Counted from the stretch's first letter, positions 35,441 through 45,704 are shown. The stretch: 50,381 nucleotides of DNA from Dysgonamonadaceae bacterium (GCA_031270075.1 JAISYG010000022.1:1-50381), one strand, 5' to 3'. Notes: generated by a model from the sequence alone, not told the origin. A program made the numbers and translations.

Positions 35441-35971
35441 TCAGATTGACCCTGTGTCAAACAATCCCTCGGGAAGTGTCAAATAAATTTTCTTTCCGGC
35501 TTCGTCAATATACGTAATCATTTCTTCGGCAGCGGGAATCAGGAGTTCTTCATCGTTCCTGTCAATAATAAACAAAGTGTTTAATGTTGAATCATCAACG
35601 GACGAAACCGTTCCGATTTCTCCTAATTTCTTATCGATCAATGCGAAACCGACAAAATAGTCCCATGTCTGTATTTCGTCTTCGCCGGAAGTCCGGATCC
35701 GGTTTTTGGGAAAATACACCTCCCGGTTGGTCAGTCGCCGGGCTTTACTGTCGGAGTCAATGGTTTTGAGTTTGACTAAGGCCGCCGAACCGGAAATAAA
35801 ACGGTATTCTTCCAAGCGGAAAGGCACAAAGATGCCGTCCAGTTCGCAAATCAGAAACGGATTTTCCCCTTCGTCGAACGAATCATCTGTAAAGGAAAAT
35901 GAAAGTTCGCCTTTCATTCCGTGCGGTTTGTGGAATTTCCCGATTTTTACTAACGCTTCCCGTTGTATCAT
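35441..35971 (-). CDS. rimM: Ribosome maturation factor RimM
   Basis: Assists assembly of the 30S subunit head through contacts with S19. The 176-aa protein has the N-terminal RimM barrel (LVKIGKFHKPHGMKGELSF) and the C-terminal PRC-barrel (WDYFVGFALIDKKLGEIGTV and LLIPAAEEMITYID). The start codon overlaps a TGA that ends a murA-like remnant (ATGA), exactly as intact murA overlaps a rimM fragment at 36912-36915. In relatives murA and rimM are often adjacent; here two other genes separate them. Confidence 0.93.
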   Translation of the reverse strand: MIQREALVKIGKFHKPHGMKGELSFSFTDDSFDEGENPFLICELDGIFVPFRLEEYRFISGSAALVKLKTIDSDSKARRLTNREVYFPKNRIRTSGEDEIQTWDYFVGFALIDKKLGEIGTVSSVDDSTLNTLFIIDRNDEELLIPAAEEMITYIDEAGKKIYLTLPEGLFDTGSI

Positions 35972-36033
35972 ATCCTTGTGATTTTTGCGCCCAAACGATT
36001 CAACCGCCTGTCGATTTCCTGTACTGCATTCTT
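35968..36033 (-). pseudogene. Remnant copy of the murA 3' end
   Basis: The codons before the rimM start read QEIDRRLNRLGAKITRI followed by TGA. This matches the last residues of the intact MurA (QEIDKRLNVLGARITRI) at 14 of 17 positions. Similarity ends a few codons further upstream, close to the retropepsin gene stop. It shows that the murA-rimM junction exists twice. Confidence 0.85.
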
Positions 36034-36045
36034 AATTTTCTTGTG

Positions 36046-36513
36046 TTATGAATTTGCTTTCCGAATAATTTCCTGCACAAAATCAATTTCATGAGTAGAA
36101 GGAACTTGAAACGACATTTTTGTATCACCATCGGAAGAAGTTACGGCAAAATCACCCTCTGAAATAATGTCCATTCCAATTAGCACATCGGTATCGCTCA
36201 ATTGCCCTTCCGTTACCAAAAGAGAATGAAATTCAATTTCATTTTGTAACAATATATTTATGAGGTATGTATAAACCATTGATTCGCCATTGGCGTGAAA
36301 CACGCGGGCTTTGCCTATCGGTTTCAATCCTAATAAGTTTACTACGTTGGTTGAAATCATTGTTGCCATCGCTCCCGTATCCCACAAAGCATTGAATTTT
36401 GCGGGTTGAACAGAATTCTGATTTACAGGATTATACGCTGAAATTGAGCAACGGGTTGCAAGCATCGTTGCTAAACCTTTGTAATCGCATGTAAGTGCTT
36501 TAGGATTGTTCAT
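36046..36513 (-). CDS. Retropepsin-like aspartic protease family protein
   Basis: A 155-aa protein. The segment FNALWDTGAMATMIS contains the D-T-G active-site triad with the usual following hydrophobic residues, and VLIGMDIISEGDFAV is the second hallmark of bacterial retropepsin-like proteins (hydrophobic-G-MD). Single-domain members need to dimerise to be active. There is no signal peptide, so it is likely cytoplasmic. It begins 2 bases after the DUF5678-like gene, indicating a two-gene unit inserted between murA and rimM. The biological target is unknown. Confidence 0.75.
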   Translation of the reverse strand: MNNPKALTCDYKGLATMLATRCSISAYNPVNQNSVQPAKFNALWDTGAMATMISTNVVNLLGLKPIGKARVFHANGESMVYTYLINILLQNEIEFHSLLVTEGQLSDTDVLIGMDIISEGDFAVTSSDGDTKMSFQVPSTHEIDFVQEIIRKANS

Positions 36514-36515
36514 AA

Positions 36516-36752
36516 TCAGGTAAATGCAACACGCGAATGAAAGTGTAGAGTATAATCTTTATCGCCCGGCGAACATTTTTGCACGAGAAAAGTTCCCATT
36601 TCGTAACATTGGAGCGAATTTGTCAAAGCTTGTGCATAATCACCGTAATTGCCAACAACTTGTTCGCCAACAATCACAATGTATCGCCCATTATACTTTC
36701 TCACCAAAGCATTCTGATTATCAAGATAATATTGAAATTCTTTGTCAAGCAT
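36516..36752 (-). CDS. Small DUF5678-like protein
   Basis: A 78-aa protein with the pattern EFQYYLDNQNALVRKYNGRY followed by IVIVGEQVVGNYGDYAQAL, which resembles the DUF5678 family of small proteins frequently encoded beside retropepsin-like genes. A C-terminal part (VQKCSPGDKDYTLHFHSRV) is conserved in style with that group. Function is unknown. The partner relation with the aspartic protease suggests a shared role, possibly as protease regulator or substrate; this is inference. A promoter with a palindrome lies directly upstream. Confidence 0.6.
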   Translation of the reverse strand: MLDKEFQYYLDNQNALVRKYNGRYIVIVGEQVVGNYGDYAQALTNSLQCYEMGTFLVQKCSPGDKDYTLHFHSRVAFT

Positions 36753-36771
36753 AACCTTTTGTTTTCGACTG

Positions 36772-36810
36772 TAAAAGTAGTAAAAATTCCCATACGAACA
36801 AAATTTTGTT
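36772..36810 (-). promoter_or_regulatory. Promoter with overlapping 14-bp palindrome
   Basis: On the minus strand TTTG (36799-36802), a 19-base spacer and TACTTTTA (36772-36779) nearly match the consensus. The perfect palindrome AACAAAATTTTGTT (36797-36810) covers the -33 element, so a dimeric regulator could control the DUF5678/retropepsin pair. Confidence 0.5.
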
Positions 36811-36837
36811 TTGCCGTATATCCGGAAACATGCTGAA

Positions 36838-36915
36838 TTAGGTTAACCCTATGTCCAACACCCCATCAGGAAGCGCCACATAGATTTTCTTTCCGGCTTC
36901 GTCGAATTGTATCAT
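36838..36915 (-). pseudogene. Internally deleted rimM remnant
   Basis: A 25-codon frame begins with the same start as rimM (MIQ) and jumps directly to the rimM C-terminus: MIQFDEAGKKIYVALPDGVL. The intact protein has DEAGKKIYLTLPEGLFD near its end. About 150 codons have been lost. Its ATG overlaps the intact murA stop, preserving the ancestral murA-rimM junction. Confidence 0.85.
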
Positions 36916-38216
36916 ATCCTTGTGATTCTTGCGCCCAAAACATTCAACCGTTTATCAATCTCCTGATAGCCACGGTCGATTTGGTCGATAGTATTTATCC
37001 GGCTTACGCCGTCGGCGCTCATGGCAGCAATGAGCATGGCAATACCGGCGCGAATATCGGGCGATGCCATGGTGGTTGCACGTAATGGATATCTTCTTTC
37101 GGAACCGATGACTGTTGCGCGGTGTGGGTCGCACAGAATGATTTGTGCACCCATATCAATGAGTTTATCCACAAAAAACAGCCGGCTTTCAAACATTTTT
37201 TGATGAATCAACACGCTACCTTTGGCTTGAGTGGCAACGACTAAAAACACGCTCAGTAAGTCGGGAGTCAGTCCGGGCCAGGGTGCATCGGCGATAGTCA
37301 GAATCGAGCCGTCGATGAATGTTTCGATTTCGTAGAGATCCTGTTCCGGAATCAGAATATCGTCGTTTTCACGGTGGATAGTAATTCCTAATTTGCGGAA
37401 AGCGTCGGGAATAATACCCAATTCGTCGTAAGCTACATTTTTGATTCTCAGTTTGGAAGCCGTCATAGCTGCCATTCCGATAAAACTGCCGACCTCAATC
37501 ATATCCGGCAAAATCGTATGTTCGCAACCGTGTAAATTTTCAACGCCTTCAATCGTTAATCGATTGGAAGCTAATCCATTAATCTGTGCTCCCATGGCAA
37601 GCAACATTTTTGTCAACTGTTGCAGATATGGTTCGCAGGCCGCATTGTAAATAATGGTTTCGCCTTTCGCCAAAGCAGACGCCATCAGGATATTGGCCGT
37701 ACCGGTAACAGAGGCTTCGTCCAAAAGCATGTAACTGCCTGTCAAACGGGAAGTTTTCACTTCGTATATCTGTCGGCCGGCATCGTATTGAAAATCAGCG
37801 CCGAGTTTCTGGATTCCCAGAAAGTGCGTATCCAAACGGCGGCGACCGATTTTATCACCTCCGGGTTTCGGAATAATGGCGTATCCGAAGCGTGCTACCA
37901 GAGGTCCAACCAGCATGACCGAACCGCGCAAAGCCGTACTTTTCCGTAGAAAATCGTCGGTCTGCAAATAATCCGGATTGATTTCGTCTGCATGAAAAGT
38001 ATACGTGCCCGGTGCTGAATGATAGACTTTTACTCCCATATCGCGAAGCAAAACAATCAGGTTATTTACATCCAGAATATCGGGAATGTTGTGAATAGTA
38101 ACTTTTTCAGAAGTCAACAAAGTGGCGCAGATTACTTGCAACGCCTCGTTCTTCGCACCCTGCGGAATAATTTCACCCGACAGTTTATGTCCGCCCTCAA
38201 TAATAAATGAAGCCAT
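36912..38216 (-). CDS. murA: UDP-N-acetylglucosamine 1-carboxyvinyltransferase
   Basis: Transfers enolpyruvate from PEP to UDP-GlcNAc, the first committed step of peptidoglycan synthesis. The 434-aa protein has conserved K22-N23 (GAKNEALQ), LRGSVMLVGPLVARFG, and the closing GYQEIDKRLNVLGARI. The active-site loop reads PKPGGDKIGRRRLDTH: Asp121 replaces the Cys (Cys115 in E. coli) that is alkylated by fosfomycin. The same Cys-to-Asp replacement in mycobacteria and Chlamydia keeps activity and gives fosfomycin resistance. Divergent from ruvC with a short spacer. Confidence 0.95.
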   Translation of the reverse strand: MASFIIEGGHKLSGEIIPQGAKNEALQVICATLLTSEKVTIHNIPDILDVNNLIVLLRDMGVKVYHSAPGTYTFHADEINPDYLQTDDFLRKSTALRGSVMLVGPLVARFGYAIIPKPGGDKIGRRRLDTHFLGIQKLGADFQYDAGRQIYEVKTSRLTGSYMLLDEASVTGTANILMASALAKGETIIYNAACEPYLQQLTKMLLAMGAQINGLASNRLTIEGVENLHGCEHTILPDMIEVGSFIGMAAMTASKLRIKNVAYDELGIIPDAFRKLGITIHRENDDILIPEQDLYEIETFIDGSILTIADAPWPGLTPDLLSVFLVVATQAKGSVLIHQKMFESRLFFVDKLIDMGAQIILCDPHRATVIGSERRYPLRATTMASPDIRAGIAMLIAAMSADGVSRINTIDQIDRGYQEIDKRLNVLGARITRI

Positions 38217-38238
38217 ACGTGAATTGTATTTTTTATTA

Positions 38239-38276
38239 CAAAAGTAGTATTTTTCCTTAAATTCTGAGTATTTTTG
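38239..38276. promoter_or_regulatory. Divergent -7 elements between murA and ruvC
   Basis: TACTTTTG on the minus strand (38239-38246) faces murA and TATTTTTG on the plus strand (38269-38276) faces ruvC. Both fit TAnnTTTG; no clear -33 element is seen for either. Confidence 0.4.
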
Positions 38277-38290
38277 CGCTTATTTAGCAA

Positions 38291-38854
38291 ATGGGCAAGG
38301 AAAAAATTATATTGGGTATCGATCCGGGAACAACGGTAATGGGGTATGGTTTAATCCGGGTGACGGATAATATCCCTTCGCTGTTAGCTATGGGTGTCCT
38401 TGTACTGGATAAATACGAAGATCATTATTTGCGTTTGCGGCGTATTTTCGACCGGATTCTCGGTTTGATAGATGAGTTTTTGCCGGATGAATTGGCGATT
38501 GAAGCGCCTTTTTTCGGAAAAAACGTACAAAGTATGCTCAAACTGGGCCGGGCGCAAGGAGTAGCCATGGCCGCTGCTCTGTCGCGCGATATTCCGATTT
38601 TTGAATATGCGCCCTTGAAAATCAAAGTATCCATTACCGGAAACGGACGGGCGGCAAAAGAACAGGTGGCCGCTATGTTGCAGCGCTATCTGAAAATTCC
38701 CGATGAGAACATGTTGCCTCAATTAGATGCTACCGACGGTTTGGCTGCCGCCTTGTGCCATTTTTTTCAAAGTAATTCTCTCCAAAGCAAATCGCATTAC
38801 ACCGGCTGGAAAGATTTTATTCGTAAAAATGAAAAACGGGTAAAAGGAGGATAG
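38291..38854 (+). CDS. ruvC: Holliday junction endodeoxyribonuclease RuvC
   Basis: Cleaves four-way junctions in recombination together with RuvAB. The 187-aa protein has the RNase H-like fold with catalytic acidic residues in [15 protein letters not shown] (D11), [11 protein letters not shown] (Glu) and [15 protein letters not shown] (two Asp). Length is normal. The TSS would be very close to the start codon if the box at 38269 is used. Confidence 0.95.
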   Translation: MGKEKIILGIDPGTTVMGYGLIRVTDNIPSLLAMGVLVLDKYEDHYLRLRRIFDRILGLIDEFLPDELAIEAPFFGKNVQSMLKLGRAQGVAMAAALSRDIPIFEYAPLKIKVSITGNGRAAKEQVAAMLQRYLKIPDENMLPQLDATDGLAAALCHFFQSNSLQSKSHYTGWKDFIRKNEKRVKGG

Positions 38855-38884
38855 GATAAATGTTAACAACAGAAAAATAATACG

Positions 38885-41800
38885 ATGAAGCAATTCTTTT
38901 TACTTATCACCTGCGGCCTGATGTTAACCGCGATAACGACAAGCGCACAAACGCGCTCGCTTACATGGAGGTTAAACGAAGATACGCTTACCGTTAGTGG
39001 AAACAAGTATCCATTTGCAAAAGACCGGGAGCCGACGAAGGTAGGTTACGCTTCTATGGCATCAGAATCGGAAACCGGTTATTCCGCTACGCAAGGCGAA
39101 CCTCCATTCGCCAAAGACCGCGTACTCGTACAATTGGCAAACACACCGGCAATGCAAGCAAGGATGTCCGGTCCCGGCACAGCACAACGGGCACCGGATC
39201 TTGGAGTAGGCTTTTCCGAATTACGCCTGCTCAACCCGTCTAAAGGGAACACCAACATCGGCCATTTTTCTACAATGAACGTCAACGATAAGCAAAACAA
39301 TGTGTACGTTCTGACACTGAAAGAAACCGGCGAAAATGCCGTAGAAAGGGCATTGAAGATACTCAACGCCAATCCGGCAGTCGAAATAGCCGAACCCGTT
39401 TTTTATTATACACTCTACACCACACCGAACGACCCGCTGTTTCCGCAGCAATACGCACTCAATAAAATCAACGCACTGCAAGCATGGGAAATGACAACAG
39501 GCAGCAACAGTGTAGTTGTTGGAATCATCGACTCCGGCATCGACGGTACGCAGCCCGATTTGTCCGATAATCTTTGGACGAATCCCAACCCCAACCAAGG
39601 CGGATATGTGAACGATATACACGGCTACGATTTTGTCTATCGCCGAAGCGGCACTCCGGCGGATATGGGCACACACGGAACGCATGTTGCAGGTATTATC
39701 GGCGCCAAAGGCAATAATGGAACAGGAATTACCGGCGTTAACTGGAATGTAAGCCTGGCCTGGTTAGGTATTGGTATCGATGGAATGTATGTATCGTCCG
39801 ACGCTGCCATTGAGGCGTTGAATTATGCCAACAACCATCATATTAAGATAACAAACAACAGTTGGGGCGGTGAAGGTTACTCCGCATTATTGGAAGACGC
39901 TATCCGCAATTACAACGGTTTGTTTGTGGCAGCCGCAGGAAATAACGGAACGAACAACGACAATCGGCCTTTTTATCCATCCGCTTACAACCTTCCCAAT
40001 TTGATTGCCGTAGCATCAACCGACCCGGACGACAATCGGTCGCCGTTTTCAAACTACGGAGCAAACAGTGTGCATATCGCCGCTCCGGGCAGTGCTGTTT
40101 TGAGTACCATCGTAAACGGTCAATACCAAGAAATGAGCGGCACATCTATGGCTGCGCCGCATGTAACGGGAGTGGCCGCTTTAATGCTATCCGTCAATCC
40201 GAATGCAACAGCCTCCCATCTGAAAAGTGTTCTTATCCATAGCGCCGATACCATTACCATGGCCACACCATACGACGGAACACAACAGATAGGTCGGCTG
40301 AATGCTTCTAAAGCCATTCGAGGCATATTGACTTCCGTTCAGGATTTGACATCCGGCGTTTCGGGTTACAGTGTAACTTTGAATTGGCAAGCGCCTATTG
40401 ACGCAACCGGTTTACTTGGTTATCGCGTGTATCGCGACGCTACCCTTTTGACTCCTGCCAATATACCTGCCCTGACCTATACCGATACCCATGTGCCCAA
40501 TGGCATTTATACTTATACCGTAACCGCTGTCTATGCCAATGGCGAAACAGCCTCTCATTCCCTATCGGTAACCGCAGGCTACATCATCACCATTACCACC
40601 CAGCCCGCAGCCAATACACTTGTTGTAGACGGCAGTATCACCGGCAGCTTATCGGTAGCAGCCACGGTTACACAAGGCATTCCATTAAGCTATCAATGGT
40701 ACAGTAATATTGCATACAACAACGAAGGCGGCACACCAATCGGTGGAGCAACCCATGCAACATTCGATATACCCGCCACGCTCACGCCGGGAATCTATTA
40801 TTATTTCTGCGAAGTAAGCGCTGTGGGCGCCACCGCCGTCCGTTCAAAAGCAGCAACGGTAGGAGTAGCAGGTATCGGCCCTGTGCCTTATCTCGACGAA
40901 AACGGCCACATCCAAAACGTGGAGGCAACTACTTTAACCGGGGCGGAAACCACTTTAATCGGCGGCTGGTATTTCGTTCCCTCCGATATTACCTATTCCG
41001 AACGGCTTACAATATCCACTCCAGACAATAGCACGGTGGTTATTATCCTCGGCGACAACGCCCATATGGATGCAAGAAACGGCGGAATCAACGTTGGCGA
41101 AGGCAACAATCTGCGCATCTACGCCCAGTCCGAGGGCGCAAACAGTGGCAGGCTTACAGCCAATGGCGGCGCCGATCAAGCGGGTATAGGCGGCAATGCT
41201 CAGAGCGCCGGCGGTTCCATAAGCATTGTTGGCGGCAGAATCACGGCAAACGGCGGCGGTCTCAATAGCGGCGGCGGAAGTAATGGCGGCGCCGGTATTG
41301 GCGGTGGCGGCGGATACGATTTGGTCCATAGTCCCGTATTCGGCTGGTCGGGCGGCGCTATAAGCATCTCGGGCGGCGAAGTATACGCAAGTGGCAGTTG
41401 GGGCGGTTCGGGTATCGGCTGCGGTGGCGGCAGTTGGAGTAATACCGAAGGGTCTGTAAGCCTTACCGGCGGCACAATTACCGCAAGGGGCGGTAATTTC
41501 GCCGGCTATGGCATTGGTGGTGTAACCATTAGCGCCATTGGAGGCAATGCCGTTCTCATTTCCTCATCCATCGATTACGACTATTCCATTCAACCCGCCC
41601 TTCCCGCCGGCGACAAGCTGGGGTCTGCTATTGTTTATGATAACGGCATGGGAACGATGTACGGCCATGTGAGCCTCGCACGCAATGTTACCACTCCCGC
41701 AAGCAGCAGCCTCTTTGTTTGCAACGGCCAGACCCTGACCATTCAAAGCGGCTACACGCTGATCAACGACGGCGCCATCATTGTCAACGGCGGAAGTGTT

Positions 41801-43519
41801 GTGGGAGCCGTTGCCGGTAATCTGCCCGCCGCTCCCGCATTGACCGTTTCGGGAAGTCCGGCTTACAACTATTCGTGTTCCGGCGTTCTTGCCATCACCG
41901 GCAATGGAACCTATAGAATAGGTATGCGCGACGGCGCCAGCCTTACTACCTCGGAACGCATCGCAGTTTTACCCGGAGTAAACGCCGATATTACCCTCTC
42001 CGATGTAAACATCGACCTGAGCAGCCATACCGGCCTGAGCGCCTTCGATATGACCGGAGCCAATGTCAATCTTACCCTTACCGGCACCAATGTTCTCAGG
42101 AGTGGGAATAACCGCGCCGGACTGGAAGCGCCTTTGGGATCCAATCTGTTGATCACCGAAGCCAGCACCGGCTCCCTCACCGTATTCGGCGGTAATTACG
42201 GCGCAGGTATCGGCGGTCGCGGAGGAGGTTGGACACCCGGCATCGCCACCTGCGGCCACATCCATATGGCCGGCGGCACGTTAACGGCCACTGGAGGCTT
42301 TGCCGGAGCAGGCATCGGTGACGGTCAGAATGCTCAATCGAATGGAGAGATAAGCATTTCAGGAGGAACCCTAACGGCTATCGGCGGTCTCGGAAGCGCC
42401 GGTATCGGCGGCGGTCAGGCGGGCAATTCGGTTGTTACCATCCATATTTCAGGTGGAACGGTAACAGCAACCGGCAGCACAGTTCGCTTCGATTCCCCCA
42501 ATATCGGCGCCGGTATCGGCGGTGGCAATAGCAATGGTGCTACGGCTATCAACATCACCGGCGGCGCCATTAACGCCCAATGCACCAATGCCGACGTTGC
42601 CGATGACATTGGTACCGGACAAAGCGCAGCCGAAATCCCGGACATAAGCATCTCCATCACCGGCGGCTCGGTATTGGCAGCCAACAACCGCATCTCAGAC
42701 CGGTGGGCGGACGAAACAAGCCGTTATCCCGTAAAAGTTACAGTACTCGATTCCAGCAACGGCAAAACAGACGGTGCCACCGTCGTGCATAGCAATTACA
42801 CAGGACAGATACTGACGGGCGGCAATTACGCCACTACCGACTTCACCACACCCGACCCCGGCGTTGCCTGGCTTTGGCTTCCGGCAGGCAGTCAGACCAT
42901 CGGGGCGAATAAAGACACTTCCGGTGGGAGCAACACGGTCGACGTCTTACCCTCGGGCGACAACAACGATATAAGCATTGTCCTCACCACCGGCGATATA
43001 GCAGTTTATAATATCACAAACCTGCCGGCAGAAGCCATTGCAGGCACACCGCTAACACTGTCGGGAACCGTACAGCCGATCAATGCCACCCACCAAACCA
43101 TTGAATGGAGCATAGTCGACGCAGGCACAACCGGCGCAACCGTATCGGGACATACATTCAATGCCACGGCAACAGGAACAGCCACCGTCCGGGCAACCAT
43201 TGCCAACGGCTTGGCGCAGGGAATTTCCTACACACAGAACAGCATAATACAAGTAAGCTATGGCACAAGTATAGCCACTCGCGACGCACCGCTTGCCCGC
43301 ATATACCCCAATCCAACCGACGGCAGATTTACGCTGCAACTGAATGCAACGGGCAAACGTACTGTTACCCTGAGCGATCTGTCAGGCAAAACATTGCTCA
43401 GGCGAACAGAAACAGACCGAAGCATTCAAATGGACATTAGCAATTATCCTTCCGGCCTGTACCTGCTGGCAATTGATGACTGCAAACAACTGATCACCAT
43501 GCAGATAGTAAAGAATTAA
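38885..43519 (+). CDS. Secreted subtilisin-like (S8) protease with Gly-rich repeats and T9SS sorting domain
   Basis: A 1544-aa multidomain exoprotein. Order: signal peptide (1-21, ending ITTSAQ); propeptide-like region to about 190; S8 catalytic domain with D216 (GIIDSGIDG), H264 (THGTHVAGI) and S421 ([10 protein letters not shown]); a fibronectin-III-like domain (about 490-560); Ig-like segments; two tracts of repeats (about 750-880 and 1100-1240) built from (A/G)GIGG followed by I-x-I-x-GG-x-(I/L)TA-x-GG; another Ig-like domain (about 1380-1460); and a type A C-terminal sorting domain from [14 protein letters not shown] to the end IVKN, used for export by the type IX system. The repeats may form a beta-helix. 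The 3' end overlaps trpA by 26 bases on the opposite strand. Confidence 0.88.
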   Translation: MKQFFLLITCGLMLTAITTSAQTRSLTWRLNEDTLTVSGNKYPFAKDREPTKVGYASMASESETGYSATQGEPPFAKDRVLVQLANTPAMQARMSGPGTAQRAPDLGVGFSELRLLNPSKGNTNIGHFSTMNVNDKQNNVYVLTLKETGENAVERALKILNANPAVEIAEPVFYYTLYTTPNDPLFPQQYALNKINALQAWEMTTGSNSVVVGIIDSGIDGTQPDLSDNLWTNPNPNQGGYVNDIHGYDFVYRRSGTPADMGTHGTHVAGIIGAKGNNGTGITGVNWNVSLAWLGIGIDGMYVSSDAAIEALNYANNHHIKITNNSWGGEGYSALLEDAIRNYNGLFVAAAGNNGTNNDNRPFYPSAYNLPNLIAVASTDPDDNRSPFSNYGANSVHIAAPGSAVLSTIVNGQYQEMSGTSMAAPHVTGVAALMLSVNPNATASHLKSVLIHSADTITMATPYDGTQQIGRLNASKAIRGILTSVQDLTSGVSGYSVTLNWQAPIDATGLLGYRVYRDATLLTPANIPALTYTDTHVPNGIYTYTVTAVYANGETASHSLSVTAGYIITITTQPAANTLVVDGSITGSLSVAATVTQGIPLSYQWYSNIAYNNEGGTPIGGATHATFDIPATLTPGIYYYFCEVSAVGATAVRSKAATVGVAGIGPVPYLDENGHIQNVEATTLTGAETTLIGGWYFVPSDITYSERLTISTPDNSTVVIILGDNAHMDARNGGINVGEGNNLRIYAQSEGANSGRLTANGGADQAGIGGNAQSAGGSISIVGGRITANGGGLNSGGGSNGGAGIGGGGGYDLVHSPVFGWSGGAISISGGEVYASGSWGGSGIGCGGGSWSNTEGSVSLTGGTITARGGNFAGYGIGGVTISAIGGNAVLISSSIDYDYSIQPALPAGDKLGSAIVYDNGMGTMYGHVSLARNVTTPASSSLFVCNGQTLTIQSGYTLINDGAIIVNGGSVVGAVAGNLPAAPALTVSGSPAYNYSCSGVLAITGNGTYRIGMRDGASLTTSERIAVLPGVNADITLSDVNIDLSSHTGLSAFDMTGANVNLTLTGTNVLRSGNNRAGLEAPLGSNLLITEASTGSLTVFGGNYGAGIGGRGGGWTPGIATCGHIHMAGGTLTATGGFAGAGIGDGQNAQSNGEISISGGTLTAIGGLGSAGIGGGQAGNSVVTIHISGGTVTATGSTVRFDSPNIGAGIGGGNSNGATAINITGGAINAQCTNADVADDIGTGQSAAEIPDISISITGGSVLAANNRISDRWADETSRYPVKVTVLDSSNGKTDGATVVHSNYTGQILTGGNYATTDFTTPDPGVAWLWLPAGSQTIGANKDTSGGSNTVDVLPSGDNNDISIVLTTGDIAVYNITNLPAEAIAGTPLTLSGTVQPINATHQTIEWSIVDAGTTGATVSGHTFNATATGTATVRATIANGLAQGISYTQNSIIQVSYGTSIATRDAPLARIYPNPTDGRFTLQLNATGKRTVTLSDLSGKTLLRRTETDRSIQMDISNYPSGLYLLAIDDCKQLITMQIVKN

Positions 43520-44297
43520 GCTTCTTCGGAAATAATATATTTTTCAATTCAACCACCGCGGAGGCCACATCCGGCGCAGCTTTCAAAAGAGAAATGAATT
43601 TGCTGCCGACAATGGCGCCGCCGGCATGGGCGCAGGCCGCCTCCATCGTTTCGCGATTGGAAATGCCAAAGCCGATCAAACGGGGATTCTTCAATTGCAT
43701 GGCATCGATCCGGCGGAAATAAGCCAGTTTGTGCTCGTCGAAACGGTTTTGTGCGCCGGTGGTCGCGGCGGACGATACCATATAAATAAAGCCATCGGTG
43801 TGTTCGTCGATCAAACGGATGCGTTCTTCGGATGTTTCGGGAGTGATTAGCATAACGATTTTTACGTCGTAACGGTCGGCAACGGGCTTGTATTCGCGGA
43901 TATAATCGTCGAAAGGTAGATCGGGGAGAATGGCGCCATCGATTCCGGTGTCCCGGCAACTGCGGCAGAAGTTTTCAAAGCCGAACTGCATAATGGGATT
44001 AAGGTAGCCCATCAGGATTAAAGGGATGTGCACCTCGCGGCGAATGGCTTTCAACTGTTGGAAAAGCAGTTTCAGGCTCATGCCGTTTTGCAGGGCGCAG
44101 GCGCCGCTTTCCTGAATTACGGGGCCGTCGGCCATGGGGTCGGAAAAAGGAATGCCGATTTCGACGAGATCAATGCCGTTCTTTTCCAGTTCTTTGATGA
44201 TAGTGGTTGTATCGTTCAATTCCGGATAACCGGCGGTGAAGTACACGGAAAGGATGTTGTTTTGTTTTTGCTCAAAAAGTTGTTTTATCCGGTTCAT
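43494..44297 (-). CDS. trpA: Tryptophan synthase alpha subunit
   Basis: Cleaves indole-3-glycerol phosphate to indole and glyceraldehyde 3-phosphate. The 267-aa protein shows [16 protein letters not shown] with catalytic E46 and D57, [11 protein letters not shown], and [11 protein letters not shown] with the phosphate-binding region. It is last in the operon and its start overlaps the trpF stop by 4 bases (ATGA). Its final codons overlap the end of the convergent S8 protease gene. Confidence 0.95.
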   Translation of the reverse strand: MNRIKQLFEQKQNNILSVYFTAGYPELNDTTTIIKELEKNGIDLVEIGIPFSDPMADGPVIQESGACALQNGMSLKLLFQQLKAIRREVHIPLILMGYLNPIMQFGFENFCRSCRDTGIDGAILPDLPFDDYIREYKPVADRYDVKIVMLITPETSEERIRLIDEHTDGFIYMVSSAATTGAQNRFDEHKLAYFRRIDAMQLKNPRLIGFGISNRETMEAACAHAGGAIVGSKFISLLKAAPDVASAVVELKNILFPKKLNSLLSAW

Positions 44298-44914
44298 GAT
44301 TTCAGTGTTTCTATAAACGTTCGTAATAAGTCGATGTTTTTTATTCCCGGCGAGAGTTCAAAGCGGCTGTTCAAGTCCACGCCGCAGAACGACGGATGTT
44401 GGATGGCTTTTATCCGTCCGGCGTCGTCCGGCGCAATGCCTCCGCTCAGGAAAAAGGGCGTTGAACCGCGGTAGGCGTCGAGGATTTTCCAGTCGAACGG
44501 TTGTCCGGAGCCGCCGTATTGCGGGGTCTTTGTGTCGAAAAGGAAATAATCGCAGGCGGCGGCGTATGCCTTTGTCCGGTCGAAGTCGGCGGGTTCCGAA
44601 ACCGGAAAGGCTTTTATAACAGTTATTCCCAATTGTTTTATCTTTTTGCAGAAGTCCGGCGATTCGTTTCCATGCAACTGAATGGCTTGCAAATCGTATT
44701 GTTTCGTTCTATCTTCGATTTCCGCTTGGGGAGCATGGACGAAAACGCCCGCTTTCCGAATACCGGGCGACAGCGCCCGTATTTTTTCCGCCAGCAAATG
44801 TCCGGCATAGCGGCTCGATTTTTCGTAGAAGATCAGCCCTATCATATCGACCGGCAGCCGAATTAATTCATTGATATTATCGGTGCGGGTCATTCCGCAG
44901 ACTTTGATTTTCAT
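44294..44914 (-). CDS. trpF: Phosphoribosylanthranilate isomerase
   Basis: Converts phosphoribosylanthranilate to CdRP. The 206-aa TIM-barrel has the opening [17 protein letters not shown] with catalytic Cys7, [12 protein letters not shown], and the C-terminal [12 protein letters not shown] with a phosphate-binding Gly pair. Overlaps both trpC (4 bases) and trpA (4 bases), so all three are coupled. Confidence 0.94.
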   Translation of the reverse strand: MKIKVCGMTRTDNINELIRLPVDMIGLIFYEKSSRYAGHLLAEKIRALSPGIRKAGVFVHAPQAEIEDRTKQYDLQAIQLHGNESPDFCKKIKQLGITVIKAFPVSEPADFDRTKAYAAACDYFLFDTKTPQYGGSGQPFDWKILDAYRGSTPFFLSGGIAPDDAGRIKAIQHPSFCGVDLNSRFELSPGIKNIDLLRTFIETLKS

Positions 44915-45702
44915 AGTACATCAATAAAATCGGCCAGCGCTTTGCCCGGCGCAGGTGTTTTCATAAAGTTCTCACCTATCAGGAAGCCGCGGTAACCGGC
45001 CTGCTGCAAATGGCTCACGGTCTGCGGGTCAGACAGGCCGCTTTCCGAGATTTTCACATATCCGGATGGTATCTTATCCGCCAGTTGCAAGGAAAGTTCG
45101 ACGTCTGTTACGAAGCGCGTTAAGTCGCGGTTATTGACACCAACTACATCCACGGCCTCCGTCAGATAATCCAACTCGTGTTCGTTATGGATTTCGAGCA
45201 GGACTTCCATTCCCAGTTCATGGGCAACGGCAGCGAAGCGGGCGACTTCTTCTTTTGTCAAACAGGCGGCGATCAGTAAAATCACGTCGGCGCCCAGTAC
45301 TTTGGATTGATGTACCTGGTATTCGTCCACAATAAAATCCTTGCGCAAAAAAGGAAGATGCTCAACGGCTTTCCGTGCTTTTTTGAAATCAAAAAAACGA
45401 CCGCCGAAAAACGCTGTATCGGTGAGAATCGAAACAGCGGCAGCTCCGGCTTCGGCATACGCTTTTACGGTTTCTTTTGCCACCGCACCGGGATTGATCC
45501 AGCCTTTGGAGGGCGATTTTCGCTTAAATTCGGCAATAATTCCCGTGGGCGAATCCATCAAGGCTTTCTTGAAAGAAACGGTTTGATGTTCCGTTAAGTG
45601 GTAAAAATCTTGCAGGCGCTCGAATGGAGTATCTTGCTTTTGTTGCGCTACTTCAAGGCGTTTATTATCGCAGATTTGTTGGAGGATGTTCATGATACTC
45701 AA
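44911..45702 (-). CDS. trpC: Indole-3-glycerol-phosphate synthase
   Basis: Closes the indole ring from CdRP. The 263-aa protein has IAEFKRKSPSKGWIN (catalytic Glu and Lys), FLRKDFIVDEYQVHQ, EIHNEHELD, VGVNNRDLTRF and SESGLSD, all family signatures. Separate from trpF, unlike the fused E. coli protein. A second Met three codons in (MNILQQI) could be the true start. Confidence 0.95.
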   Translation of the reverse strand: MSIMNILQQICDNKRLEVAQQKQDTPFERLQDFYHLTEHQTVSFKKALMDSPTGIIAEFKRKSPSKGWINPGAVAKETVKAYAEAGAAAVSILTDTAFFGGRFFDFKKARKAVEHLPFLRKDFIVDEYQVHQSKVLGADVILLIAACLTKEEVARFAAVAHELGMEVLLEIHNEHELDYLTEAVDVVGVNNRDLTRFVTDVELSLQLADKIPSGYVKISESGLSDPQTVSHLQQAGYRGFLIGENFMKTPAPGKALADFIDVL

Positions 45703-45704
45703 TC

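Noticed and set aside
41200-41475. Proline-rich minus-strand frame opposite the protease repeats
   Set aside because: Its composition is the complement of the Gly-rich repeats; no start signals or homology, so it is a shadow.
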